A stretch of DNA of 40,763 nucleotides, from NCBI RefSeq assembly GCF_035704785.1, contig NZ_DASSWP010000074.1, positions 1 to 40,763 on the forward strand, read 5' to 3'. The translations under genes and the position numbers were made by a program. Under the pieces are notes generated by a model. It was not told where the DNA came from and searched no databases. It saw nothing but the letters and a program-made list of their open reading frames with translations. Each line of letters starts with the position of its first letter. Within the stretch, counting starts at the first letter, position 1. This stretch comes from Gracilimonas sp035704785 (GTDB lineage: Bacteria > Bacteroidota > Rhodothermia > Balneolales > Balneolaceae). Positions 32,910 through 40,763 of this stretch are shown here, in pieces.

Positions 32910-32921
32910 AAGTAATGCTCT

Positions 32922-33671
32922 TTAGTTTAACTTTATGATTCCCATCATGCGGCCGCTTTTTTCTTTTTGTCGGCGATAGGAATAAAATTGCTCATCATTG
33001 ATGGTACAGTGTATATCTAATTCAATTTTAGATTCCATCATTCCCTGTTCCAATAGCTGATGTCGAATGAATTTTTTAAGATCTACGTGAGGTTTTTCAT
33101 AATTATTTCGATCCACAAATTTATCGGGAAACTGTGCGGCAACCTCTTCCCCAACTTCAAAATTCTTTAAAGAAATACATGGGCTGATAAAGGCTTTTAT
33201 GTTTTTAATTTCAGCTCCAAGGCTTATCATTTTAATCAGTGTTTTTGGAATGATATTCCCAGCAGCGCCCCTCCATCCGGCATGTGCAGCCGCAATCACT
33301 CGATTTTTGGGGTCCGCAAACAGAACTGCGGCACAATCTGCTACTTGAATGGCTAGAGCCAAATTGGTCTTTGCTGTTACAAAAGCATCCGTATTTGTAT
33401 AGGTTCCACTATGTTGCACCACTTCGATCTTGGTTTTATGTACTTGTATCGCATATGCAATTTGGTGGGTATTTAAACCAATTTCATCGAGAAGCAGTCT
33501 TCGGTTTTGGAGTATTATCTCTTCATCTTCTTCAGTATTCAATCCGAGGTTTAAGCCCGGAATGTTCAGCTCGGGGTGAACCGATTCATGATTGCGTAAG
33601 CTGAACCAACTCGAGATCGATTCATCATTCAGCAATGTAGGTTTTATGAATTTAATTGGGAAAGACATCAT
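32922..33671 (-). CDS. pgeF: YfiH/LACC1-family purine nucleoside phosphorylase-like protein
   Basis: A 249-residue member of the multicopper 'polyphenol oxidase' (YfiH) family, reported elsewhere to act on purine nucleosides and to correct peptidoglycan. Visible are V-A-D-C-A-A-V-L-F-A-D-P, A-A-A-H-A-G-W-R-G-A-A-G-N-I and the C-terminal F-Y-S-Y-R-R family signature. The conserved His and Cys of the metal site are in the H-A-G-W-R-G and A-D-C regions. It overlaps the 3' end of aroE by 20 bases. Confidence 0.9.
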   Translation of the reverse strand: MMSFPIKFIKPTLLNDESISSWFSLRNHESVHPELNIPGLNLGLNTEEDEEIILQNRRLLLDEIGLNTHQIAYAIQVHKTKIEVVQHSGTYTNTDAFVTAKTNLALAIQVADCAAVLFADPKNRVIAAAHAGWRGAAGNIIPKTLIKMISLGAEIKNIKAFISPCISLKNFEVGEEVAAQFPDKFVDRNNYEKPHVDLKKFIRHQLLEQGMMESKIELDIHCTINDEQFYSYRRQKEKSGRMMGIIKLN

Positions 33672-34503
33672 CCAGCTTCATTTTAATGAGACCTAAAGGG
33701 AATTCATACCCGGTCCATAGCTTAAAAGAACGTGCACCCTGATGGATCAGCATGTCTAATCCCTCTATGGGGATTCCTCCGGATTCTTTGGCTTGTTTAA
33801 GAAATTTTGTTTCCCTGGGATTATATACCACATCATAACAGATTTTACCTTCCAAGGTATGGGTTTCATCTTCCTTTACAGGCGAAGCATCAATATTTGG
33901 AACCATACCCAACGGAGTGGCATTAATGATGATCGCAGCATCCTCTGCATAAGCATGCCAATTATCATAGTTACACATAATGACCTCTTCAGAGGGATCA
34001 TATTGACCCGGCCTTCTGGAAACCAAAATAATTTCATCGATTCCCATTTCATACAATGCAAAAGAAATAGCTTTGGTTGCCCCTCCAGTTCCAAAAATTA
34101 CTGCTCTTTCACCCGCTAATTCATCTTCATATTCTTCGACCGGTACTTTAAAGCCATGTGCATCTGTATTTTCCCCAACTATTTTGCCATCTCGTTTTAC
34201 GATAGTGTTAATAGCTCCGATCTGAGCTGCTTCTACTCCAAGTGTATCCATGGCATCGAACAACGTTTCCTTATAAGGTATAGTAACGTTTGCACCAAGA
34301 AATTCCAGCTTATTCAAATGAGCTATAAGAGATGATATTTCACTGTTACGAACGGAAACGGCGTGATATTCTGCCTTTAATCGATAATGCTCTAGAGCGG
34401 TATTATGCATCAATGGTGAAACACTATGGCTAATAGGACTGCCGATCAGCAAATAATGCGGCATCCGACTCGATTCAGATTGAAGAAATTTTGAGAATTC
34501 CAT
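33652..34503 (-). CDS. aroE: shikimate dehydrogenase
   Basis: NADPH-dependent reduction of 3-dehydroshikimate in the chorismate pathway, the supplier of TrpE's substrate. From the ATG at 34503 the protein has 283 residues with G-S-P-I-S-H-S-V-S-P-L-M-H-N-T-A, G-A-N-V-T-I-P-Y-K-E, E-N-T-D-A-H-G-F, nucleotide loop G-T-G-G-A-T-K-A and the C-terminal G-L-D-M-L-I-H-Q-G-A. A TTG at 34524 would extend it but lies in the T-run of a terminator. That terminator sits just before the gene, so aroE either depends on read-through or on a promoter I cannot see. Confidence 0.95.
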   Translation of the reverse strand: MEFSKFLQSESSRMPHYLLIGSPISHSVSPLMHNTALEHYRLKAEYHAVSVRNSEISSLIAHLNKLEFLGANVTIPYKETLFDAMDTLGVEAAQIGAINTIVKRDGKIVGENTDAHGFKVPVEEYEDELAGERAVIFGTGGATKAISFALYEMGIDEIILVSRRPGQYDPSEEVIMCNYDNWHAYAEDAAIIINATPLGMVPNIDASPVKEDETHTLEGKICYDVVYNPRETKFLKQAKESGGIPIEGLDMLIHQGARSFKLWTGYEFPLGLIKMKLDDVFPN

Positions 34504-34522
34504 GATCGCTGAAGTTAATGAC

Positions 34523-34553
34523 AAAAAAAATGCGCATCGATACGATGCGCATT
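34523..34553 (-). terminator. strong intrinsic terminator before aroE
   Basis: On the minus strand a perfect 11-bp stem (AATGCGCATCG, loop TAT, CGATGCGCATT; 34529-34553) is followed by TTTTTTTT. It closes the transcript of the SRPBCC gene (stop at 34583) and lies about 20 bases before the aroE ATG. The plus strand has no T-run, so it acts in one direction. Confidence 0.88.
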
Positions 34554-34582
34554 GTAAATAAAGTAGTAAAGATTGAATTACC

Positions 34583-35059
34583 TTATGCAGTAACTTCTTC
34601 TTCGGTCTCTTCTTTTGGCTCCAATGGGGTTTCTTTGAAGGTTCCGCCTTCAGCTAATTCTTTAAATTTTGCAAGATCTTTAGCTAATTGTGCAGGTGAA
34701 TCTTCGATGAAGGAAGCCAATTCTTCTTCAGGATCCCCGAAAAATGTACGGTAGTCCAAAGAAAACTCTACTCGTGTCCGTTCGCCATTATCCAGCGGTG
34801 TGAAACGAATAGTTCCGGTTTGGTTGAGATTACCACTAATGGTAATCCAAGCGAATCGGGTATTACGAAGGTTGTCGATAAGATTAGTTGTCCAGTTGTA
34901 CTCTTCTCCGCCAATATCGGTTGAATATTCGAAGGTCTGAGAATTAACTCTTTCCACTTTGTCTATGCGTTCCAAGAACTTAGGGAATTCAACCGGATTA
35001 CTTAAAAGTTCATAGACTTTGGCAAGAGGTAAATCAATTTCGATTCTTTCGTGAGCCAT
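34583..35059 (-). CDS. START-like SRPBCC domain protein
   Basis: A 158-residue cytoplasmic protein with a single START/Bet v1-like fold: I-E-I-D-L-P-L-A-K-V-Y-E-L-L-S-N-P at the start, then paired strands W-T-T-N-L-I and T-R-F-A-W-I-T-I, and R-T-R-V-E-F-S-L-D-Y. The last 25 residues are Glu/Thr/Pro-rich and likely disordered. Similar small proteins occur in Bacteroidota relatives with no known ligand. It has its own strong terminator downstream and a 231-base gap to tmk upstream. Confidence 0.82.
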   Translation of the reverse strand: MAHERIEIDLPLAKVYELLSNPVEFPKFLERIDKVERVNSQTFEYSTDIGGEEYNWTTNLIDNLRNTRFAWITISGNLNQTGTIRFTPLDNGERTRVEFSLDYRTFFGDPEEELASFIEDSPAQLAKDLAKFKELAEGGTFKETPLEPKEETEEEVTA

Positions 35060-35290
35060 AATTTGTTACTTGGTAGTTATGATCGTTAGAATTGTATTCT
35101 TTGATGAACTGGTTGTCATGGAAATAGGCAGGACTCATCCAGATTGTTCTAAATTTACGGATAAAATGATTAAGCCTCAATGATCTTTGAAGATAAATAC
35201 CCAAAAAAAATTTTAAAGTGACCAGAGAAGATCTTTACCCATTTCATTAAAACACTTAAATGTACTTTTAAAGCAAGCAGGTGCTACTTT
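35060..35290. other. intergenic gap without visible gene
   Basis: The 231 bases between tmk and the SRPBCC gene hold no open frame with family features and no clear hairpin. AT-rich runs (CCCAAAAAAAATTTTAAAG near 35201) could be part of a promoter for the SRPBCC gene, but no box pair stands out. Confidence 0.5.
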
Positions 35291-35893
35291 CTATAACTCT
35301 GCTTCCAATTCATTGAAGATATTTTGGTGGATAACATCTATATCTTTCTCGGCATTAATTGTTTTAAACCGAGGTTCGGTTTTGGCAAGATGCTCAAATC
35401 CTTCAAAAACGCGCTTATAAAAGCTATCTCCTGCGCGTTCCATTCGGTCTTTCTCGAAGTTTTTAGTGCGTTCAGCAGCTTCATCAAGGCTCAAACGCAA
35501 ATAAAAAGTAAAGTCAGGGACTAAGTTTTTTGTAGCTGCTGCATTTATTTGATGAATTTGTTCAATAGGCATGCTTTTCCTGCCATATCCCTGGTAAGCA
35601 ATCGTAGAATCATAAAAACGATCAAGGATAACGATCACATTCTCCTCTAAAAGAGGCCGAACTTTTTCAGCAATTAATTGTGACCGTGCTGATGAGAATA
35701 AAAGTAATTCTGTAACAGGATCAATTTCCAGATCAGGGTTAAGTAACATTCCCCTTATCATTTCAGAGACATCGGTCCCCCCCGGCTCTCTGAAAACTTC
35801 AACTTGATGACCAAGCTGAATCAGTTTTTCCTTTAAAAGTGAAATCTGTGTCGATTTCCCGCTACCGTCTATTCCTTCAAATGTTATTAGCAT
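35291..35893 (-). CDS. tmk: thymidylate kinase
   Basis: Phosphorylates dTMP to dTDP. The 200-residue protein has P-loop F-E-G-I-D-G-S-G-K-S-T at the N-terminus, the F-R-E-P-G-G-T substrate loop and D-R-F-Y-D-S-T-I-A-Y-Q-G-Y-G-R. It is divergent from metG with a 231-base gap between the starts. Confidence 0.97.
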   Translation of the reverse strand: MLITFEGIDGSGKSTQISLLKEKLIQLGHQVEVFREPGGTDVSEMIRGMLLNPDLEIDPVTELLLFSSARSQLIAEKVRPLLEENVIVILDRFYDSTIAYQGYGRKSMPIEQIHQINAAATKNLVPDFTFYLRLSLDEAAERTKNFEKDRMERAGDSFYKRVFEGFEHLAKTEPRFKTINAEKDIDVIHQNIFNELEAEL

Positions 35894-36124
35894 GCACAGA
35901 AATTAAGAAGAAATTTGATAGGTATAGAAAGTTTTTTCTGATTGTTTAGATTAAATCCATCTGACCGATCGCCAGTCTATGGATAGTTAAGGATTTGTTC
36001 CTCAAATTCGGGATCTGTAAGACGAACTTGAAGCCCCGCATTCCCAAAAAATATTAAAATGTAGTCTTAAATATTAAAGCCACCATTTCTTATCTTCCAA
36101 AAAAACGACGGACAAAAATTATTC
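35894..36124. other. divergent gap between tmk and metG
   Basis: This 231-base region should carry the promoters of tmk (minus) and metG (plus). I see AT-rich stretches (AAAAAATATTAAAATG near 36046) but no convincing riboswitch, T-box or hairpin. Confidence 0.45.
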
Positions 36125-38158
36125 ATGCCCAATAAAAAAAGAATTCTTGTTACTTCGGCACTTCCTTATGCCAACGGTCCTATTCATCTTGGTCACCTTG
36201 CCGGAGCCTACCTCACCCCCGATTTTTATGTACGCTATAAGCGAAGAACCGATGCAGATGTAGCTTTTATATGCGGTTCTGATGAACACGGTGTCCCTAT
36301 TACTATTGCTGCCGAAAAAGAAGGGGTTTCACCTCAGGATATTGTAGACCGATATCACGAAATGAATAAAAAGGTATTTGAAGACTTTGGGATCACCTTT
36401 GATTATTACGGACGAACGAGTTCCAAAGTGCACCACGAGACTTCTCAGGAATTTTTCACCACCCTTTATGAAAAGGGGTTCTTCAAAAAGAAAACGGAAG
36501 AACAACTTTATGATCCCAAAGCGGATATGTTTCTCCCTGATCGGTATGTAAAGGGAACATGCCCCAACTGTGGATATAAAGAGGCTTATGGCGATCAGTG
36601 CGAAAAATGTGGTACCTCACTCTCTCCTACTGAGCTTATTGATCCGGTTAGTGCTTTGACCGGTGAGAAACCCAAATTAAAAAAGACAGAACATTGGTAC
36701 ATGCCTCTGGGTGATGTTCAACCAAAACTGGAGAAATGGATCGAGTCTCGCGAAAACTGGAAACCCAATGTTATGGGGCAGGTTAAAAGCTGGCTTACCG
36801 ATGGGCTGAATGACAGAGCTGCAACCAGGGATCTGAGTTGGGGAGTTCCCGTTCCACTGAAAGAAGCCAAAGGTAAAGTACTATATGTTTGGTTTGATGC
36901 GCCCATCGGCTATGTTTCAGCGACCAAAGAATGGGCTCAGCAGCAAGGTAAGCCGGAGCTCTGGAAGGATTTTTGGCAAAATGAAGATACCGAGCTTTAC
37001 CACTTTATTGGTAAAGATAACATCGTATTTCACTGCATCATGTTTCCGGTTGTATTGATGGAACATGGTGATTACGTACTCCCAAAAAATGTACCGGCTA
37101 ACGAGTTTCTGAATCTTGAAGGAAAAAAATTATCTACCTCAAGAGGCTGGGCGGTTTGGCTTCATGAATATCTGGATGAATTTGAACCGGACTTGTTACG
37201 CTATGCACTTGGAACCACCCTTCCTGAATCAAAGGATTCTGACTTTTCTTGGAAAGACTTTCAGATGCATATTAATACCGAATTAGCCGATGTTTTAGGC
37301 AATTTCACTAATCGTTCTCTTTCTTTTACCGCAAATTATGCTGAAGGAAAAGTACCTGAATTGATCGAACCTTCTGACCTTGATAAGGAAACCCTTCAGG
37401 CTATTGATGACCAAAAAATGAAGGTTACGCAGGCTTATGAGAATTTTCGCTTCAAAGAAGCCATTAATGAAACCATGAATCTCGCCCGGATCGGCAACAA
37501 GTATTTCACGGAAACTGAGCCCTGGAAAACCCGTAAAGATGATCCCATCAAATGTGGGAATACATTACATATAAGTTTGCAGATCAGCGCAGCTCTCTCC
37601 TGCCTGTTCGATCCCATTCTTCCCACCAAGATGAAGCAATTGCGGGCTCAGTTTGGATTGAGTGATGACTTTAGTTGGGAAGAGATCAATGCTAACATGC
37701 TTAAAAAAGGAACACCTGTTATTCAGGGTGATATTTTATTTAATAAGATCGAGGACGACATCATCGAACAGCAAATCCAAAAATTACATGAAAAATCTTC
37801 GGCCGCAGACCCTACACCTGATGTTCCTGAGTTAAAAGAAAACATTGAGTTCGGTGATTTCATGAAACTGGATCTTCGTGCCGGAAAGATCATTTCTGCC
37901 GAAAAAATTGAGAGGTCCAATAAGCTCCTTAAACTTAAAGTTGATATAGGACTTGAGAAAAGAACCATCGTATCCGGGATCGCCAAAGATTTTAAAGCTG
38001 AAGACTTGCCGGGTCAAAAAGTGAGTGTAGTGGCAAATCTTGCTCCTAAAAAATTAATGGGCGTGGAAAGTCAGGGCATGATCCTGATGGCTGAAACCCC
38101 GGAAGGCGAACTAAAGTTTGTGGAAACATCGGCTGAGCCGGGTAGTCCTATTACTTAA
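36125..38158 (+). CDS. metG: methionyl-tRNA synthetase
   Basis: Charges tRNA-Met. The 677-residue protein has the HIGH region P-I-H-L-G-H-L-A-G-A, a zinc knuckle with C-P-N-C and C-E-K-C (about 146-162), the KMSKS-equivalent K-K-L-S-T-S (about 334-339) and an anticodon-binding helical domain. The last 100 residues (F-M-K-L-D-L-R-A-G-K-I, then V-V-A-N-L-A-P-K-K-L-M-G) form the EMAP/Trbp111-type tRNA-binding domain. The stop overlaps the next start (TAATG). Confidence 0.97.
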   Translation: MPNKKRILVTSALPYANGPIHLGHLAGAYLTPDFYVRYKRRTDADVAFICGSDEHGVPITIAAEKEGVSPQDIVDRYHEMNKKVFEDFGITFDYYGRTSSKVHHETSQEFFTTLYEKGFFKKKTEEQLYDPKADMFLPDRYVKGTCPNCGYKEAYGDQCEKCGTSLSPTELIDPVSALTGEKPKLKKTEHWYMPLGDVQPKLEKWIESRENWKPNVMGQVKSWLTDGLNDRAATRDLSWGVPVPLKEAKGKVLYVWFDAPIGYVSATKEWAQQQGKPELWKDFWQNEDTELYHFIGKDNIVFHCIMFPVVLMEHGDYVLPKNVPANEFLNLEGKKLSTSRGWAVWLHEYLDEFEPDLLRYALGTTLPESKDSDFSWKDFQMHINTELADVLGNFTNRSLSFTANYAEGKVPELIEPSDLDKETLQAIDDQKMKVTQAYENFRFKEAINETMNLARIGNKYFTETEPWKTRKDDPIKCGNTLHISLQISAALSCLFDPILPTKMKQLRAQFGLSDDFSWEEINANMLKKGTPVIQGDILFNKIEDDIIEQQIQKLHEKSSAADPTPDVPELKENIEFGDFMKLDLRAGKIISAEKIERSNKLLKLKVDIGLEKRTIVSGIAKDFKAEDLPGQKVSVVANLAPKKLMGVESQGMILMAETPEGELKFVETSAEPGSPIT

Positions 38159-40179
38159 TGGATACCCAACAAGTTAACGATTGCACTATTTCTGATCTTA
38201 ACACATATCCCCTGGGTTGTACGTCTGAACATGGGGCGACCATTTTCAGGCTGTTTTCACCGAAAGCTCATTCTGTATCGGTTTTCATATATGAATCATA
38301 TGAAGATGAATCAGGTATAGTGATTCCTTTAACTAAAAGTGAGGATGGTGTCTGGGAAACCATCATACAGAATACTTTTATTGAAAAGTGGTATGCCTAT
38401 AAAATATCAGGCCCTGAGAATGATCCCTTTTTCATGCAAACTTCCCACACCATAGCTGATCCATGGGGTAAATACGTAACTTCAAAGAATCATCACCTTC
38501 AGTTTCATAAGACAAAGATCCTGCCTCCTCTTAATTTCGATTGGGAAAATGATACATTTATAGGCCCGAAAGATCCTCGAGACCTCATTATTTATGAGAC
38601 TCATATTAAAGATATGGTTGCTCACCCCACTGCAGAAACTTATGTGCAAGGCATTTATAATGATTTCAGGGAGGCAAAAACAGGTGGGATTCAGCATTTG
38701 AAAAAGCTTGGAGTTAATGCCGTTGAATTTCTTCCCCTTCAAAAATTCCCATATTTCGAACCACCCTTTCAAGAAGAAACGGAAGAAGGAATTAAGAATA
38801 CCTGGAACCCTTATGCCCGGAATTATTGGGGCTATATGACTTCCTTTTTTCTCGCCCCTGAAACGCTGTATGCTTCTGATGCCAGTTTAGAAAAAGGAGA
38901 CGTTATAGGAAGAACAAGAAAGGCAGAATCAGAGCTCAAAAACTTGGTCAAAGAACTTCATAAAGAAGGCATATCAGTAATCATGGATGTAGTATACAAT
39001 CATGCTTCCCATTACGATCTGAATCCACTTAAATATACTGCAAAAGACCATTATTTTAGATTAGATGACACCGGTAACTTATTGAACGACAGCTGGACAG
39101 GGAATGATATTGATTCAACTTCTGCATACTCAAGAAAATTGATCGTAGAGTCTGTAAAGCATTGGATAACCGAATACCATATTGATGGATTTAGGTTTGA
39201 TCTTGCCGGTATTTTGGATTGGGAAACAGTGGATCTCATTAAAGAAGAAGCACGGAAGTTAAATCCCCATGTATTATTGATAGCCGAACCCTGGGGCAGT
39301 GAATATAAACCCGAGGGGTTTTCTGATCACGACTGGTCCTCCTGGAATGATCAGTTCAGAAATGGGATAAAAGGATATAACCCATCAGAAGATAAAGGAC
39401 TCATTTTTGGTAATATCGGATTGCATTCTCGTTTTTCTATTGAAAACCTGATAAGAGGTACATTGAAAAGTAATGCTTTCGGGCTTTTTAATCATTCAAG
39501 GCATTCAGTAAATTATCTCGAAAGTCATGACGGTTACACACTGGGTGATTATATTCGAATAGCCTTAGACCCCAAAAAAGGCTTGCAGGTGTTCAGTGAT
39601 AAAGATGAGGCTACTGTACTTTCCGGCCTAGAGGAAAAAATTGCAAAGCTGGCCTCTCTTATTCTTTTTGTATCTCAAGGTATCACAATGTTGCATGCGG
39701 GTCAGGAATGGGCTCGCTCAAAAATTATCGCTGACCCTGAAAATATTGATCCCCAAAAAGGACAGTTAGACCGCGATACTTACAATAAAGATGATGAAAC
39801 AAACTGGCTGAATTACAATGAAATTGAATTAAACGAAAACCTATTTAGATATTATAAAGGCTTAATAAAATTAAGGTTAAAATCTCCAGCATTTAGAAAA
39901 TCAGAACCTGAGGATATTAATTTTAAAGTTTATGACGACCCGCTTCATATTACATTCTCAATTGATGGAAAAAGTTCGGGTGATAAGTATGATTACTTTG
40001 TATCATTGAACGCAAATGAAGGACTTGAGCATGAAATTATATTACCTGCAGGATACTGGGAAATTGTTGTTAACGCCAGCAAAGCCGGTTATAATACCAT
40101 AAAAAGCACACATCAATCACTAAATGTGCCCCCAAGTTCCGGAGTTGTTTTAAGAAAGTTGCGTGTAACCAATGCTTAA
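38158..40179 (+). CDS. GH13 debranching-type enzyme (pullulanase/isoamylase-like)
   Basis: A 673-residue alpha-glucan hydrolase without a signal peptide, so probably cytoplasmic and acting on glycogen or maltodextrin branches. A CBM48-like N-terminal domain (about 15-110; G-A-T-I-F-R-L-F-S-P-K-A) precedes the GH13 barrel. GH13 motifs I-IV are D-V-V-Y-N-H-A, G-F-R-F-D-L-A-G (nucleophile Asp), I-A-E-P-W-G (acid Glu) and S-H-D-G. N-Y-W-G-Y-M-T-S-F-F-L-A-P recalls isoamylase/GlgX, while other parts resemble type I pullulanase. Specificity is therefore open. The start overlaps the metG stop (TAATG). Confidence 0.85.
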   Translation: MDTQQVNDCTISDLNTYPLGCTSEHGATIFRLFSPKAHSVSVFIYESYEDESGIVIPLTKSEDGVWETIIQNTFIEKWYAYKISGPENDPFFMQTSHTIADPWGKYVTSKNHHLQFHKTKILPPLNFDWENDTFIGPKDPRDLIIYETHIKDMVAHPTAETYVQGIYNDFREAKTGGIQHLKKLGVNAVEFLPLQKFPYFEPPFQEETEEGIKNTWNPYARNYWGYMTSFFLAPETLYASDASLEKGDVIGRTRKAESELKNLVKELHKEGISVIMDVVYNHASHYDLNPLKYTAKDHYFRLDDTGNLLNDSWTGNDIDSTSAYSRKLIVESVKHWITEYHIDGFRFDLAGILDWETVDLIKEEARKLNPHVLLIAEPWGSEYKPEGFSDHDWSSWNDQFRNGIKGYNPSEDKGLIFGNIGLHSRFSIENLIRGTLKSNAFGLFNHSRHSVNYLESHDGYTLGDYIRIALDPKKGLQVFSDKDEATVLSGLEEKIAKLASLILFVSQGITMLHAGQEWARSKIIADPENIDPQKGQLDRDTYNKDDETNWLNYNEIELNENLFRYYKGLIKLRLKSPAFRKSEPEDINFKVYDDPLHITFSIDGKSSGDKYDYFVSLNANEGLEHEIILPAGYWEIVVNASKAGYNTIKSTHQSLNVPPSSGVVLRKLRVTNA

Positions 40180-40212
40180 AATATTTTACAGACCTAAAAT
40201 CAAAACATCCTA

Positions 40213-40218
40213 AGGAGG
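40213..40218 (+). promoter_or_regulatory. strong ribosome site that sets a TTG start
   Basis: AGGAGG lies 7 bases before TTG at 40226, in the frame that gives the conserved transporter N-terminus. There is no ATG in this position. This site makes the TTG start convincing. Confidence 0.85.
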
Positions 40219-40225
40219 AAATCAC

Positions 40226-40763
40226 TTGGCGGAATTAACTACCGATCGCGGATCATGGAATTCAAAACTTGGTTTTGTACTTGCAGCAGCAGGTTCGGCC
40301 GTTGGCCTTGGTAACATCTGGGCCTTCCCAACAAAAGTTGCTACCGAAGGTGGCGCAGCATATCTTTTAGTTTATCTGCTGTGTTCGTTCGCCATCGGTT
40401 TTCCCGTAATGGCAGCGGAAATAGCAATTGGTCGAAAATCAGGAAAAAATCCTGTTGGTGCCTTTAAAGCTATTAGTTCAAATAAATTCTTTCCCCTTGT
40501 GGGTTTGTGGGGTATAATTTGCGGGGTGATGATCCTCTCTTTTTATACCGTTATTGCCGGTTGGGCCTTTGGTTTTGCTTTTGAAGAGATCTTCTATTTT
40601 CTTGGCTGGGATGGCGCTGCCAACTGGCTTACAGATACCGATAATGGGTTTAAAAATGCAATAATTGCTACTGTCTTTATGATAGGTACCATAAAGATTA
40701 TTACAGGTGGTGTCAGCGATGGTATTGAGCGTGCTACCAAAGCTATGATGCCATTACTGATCA
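40226..40763 (+). CDS. SNF-family sodium-dependent transporter, 5' part
   Basis: The first 179 residues of a neurotransmitter:sodium symporter-family protein (amino-acid type, as LeuT/MhsT), running off the window. It opens with R-G-S-W-N-S-K-L-G-F-V-L-A-A-A-G-S-A-V-G-L-G-N-I-W-A-F-P, the family's TM1 with its unwound sodium site, then G-G-A-A-Y-L-L-V-Y. Several membrane helices are visible. The TTG start follows a strong AGGAGG. Substrate unknown. Confidence 0.93.
   Translation, partial: MAELTTDRGSWNSKLGFVLAAAGSAVGLGNIWAFPTKVATEGGAAYLLVYLLCSFAIGFPVMAAEIAIGRKSGKNPVGAFKAISSNKFFPLVGLWGIICGVMILSFYTVIAGWAFGFAFEEIFYFLGWDGAANWLTDTDNGFKNAIIATVFMIGTIKIITGGVSDGIERATKAMMPLLI

Noticed and set aside
34504..34524. 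aroE start at TTG 34524
   Set aside because: That codon lies in the T-run of the terminator; the ATG at 34503 leaves a full-length enzyme.
1..40763. Phage, integrative element or defence system
   Set aside because: I found no integrase, transposase, capsid, toxin-antitoxin or defence gene; the window is core metabolism and envelope genes.

Overview
The window is a gene-dense stretch of a moderately AT-rich bacterial chromosome, almost entirely housekeeping genes. A DUF4837 lipoprotein, PorV/PorQ-like outer-membrane proteins, a secreted propeller protein with a FlgD/type-IX-like C-terminal domain, lipobox lipoproteins and a START-like SRPBCC protein suggest the Bacteroidota/Balneolota/Rhodothermota group. 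My best guess is a Balneolales relative. This is inferred from gene families; there is no rRNA in the window. I saw no tRNA, rRNA, CRISPR array, phage or complete insertion sequence.

Layout. 1-1046: 3' end of a NupC-type nucleoside transporter. 1085-1482: a decayed SurA/parvulin-like gene. 1492-6884: a tightly packed run of a parvulin lipoprotein, SurA, a MoxR ATPase and a large VWA membrane protein. 6885-9861 (minus): a secreted histidine phosphatase, an unknown coiled-coil protein with its lipoprotein partner, and apt. 9920-10393: tadA. 10400-20786 (minus): the tryptophan operon, transcribed as leader peptide, trpE, trpS, trpG, trpD, trpC, trpF, trpB, trpA, then a DUF4837 lipoprotein and a BioC-like methyltransferase. 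20905-27732 (plus): a lipoprotein, a propeller/FlgD-like protein, two PorV/PorQ-like proteins, a glycosyltransferase and a Wzx-type flippase, followed by a possible sugar-epimerase remnant. 27932-35893 (minus): pssA, psd, rseP, dxr, a histone-deacetylase-like hydrolase, a YfiH protein, aroE, an SRPBCC protein and tmk. 36125-40763 (plus): metG, a GH13 debranching-type enzyme and the 5' end of an SNF-family transporter.

The most striking element is upstream of trpE. A 24-codon leader ORF with three consecutive Trp codons is followed by segments that can form mutually exclusive hairpins ending in an intrinsic terminator, which is the layout of a classical transcription attenuator. The operon it would control includes trpS, the enzyme that charges tRNA-Trp, so the enzyme setting the attenuator's signal would itself be under attenuator control. 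The longer gaps of the trp operon also hold palindromic or repeat-like elements of several unrelated kinds, as if the operon had been repeatedly colonised by small intergenic repeats while keeping its coding order.

Smaller points are a broken parvulin gene with one frameshift and one stop, several genes without an ATG start (trpG, dxr, the deacetylase-like gene, the SNF transporter, and possibly the BioC-like gene), and an unknown two-gene envelope module.
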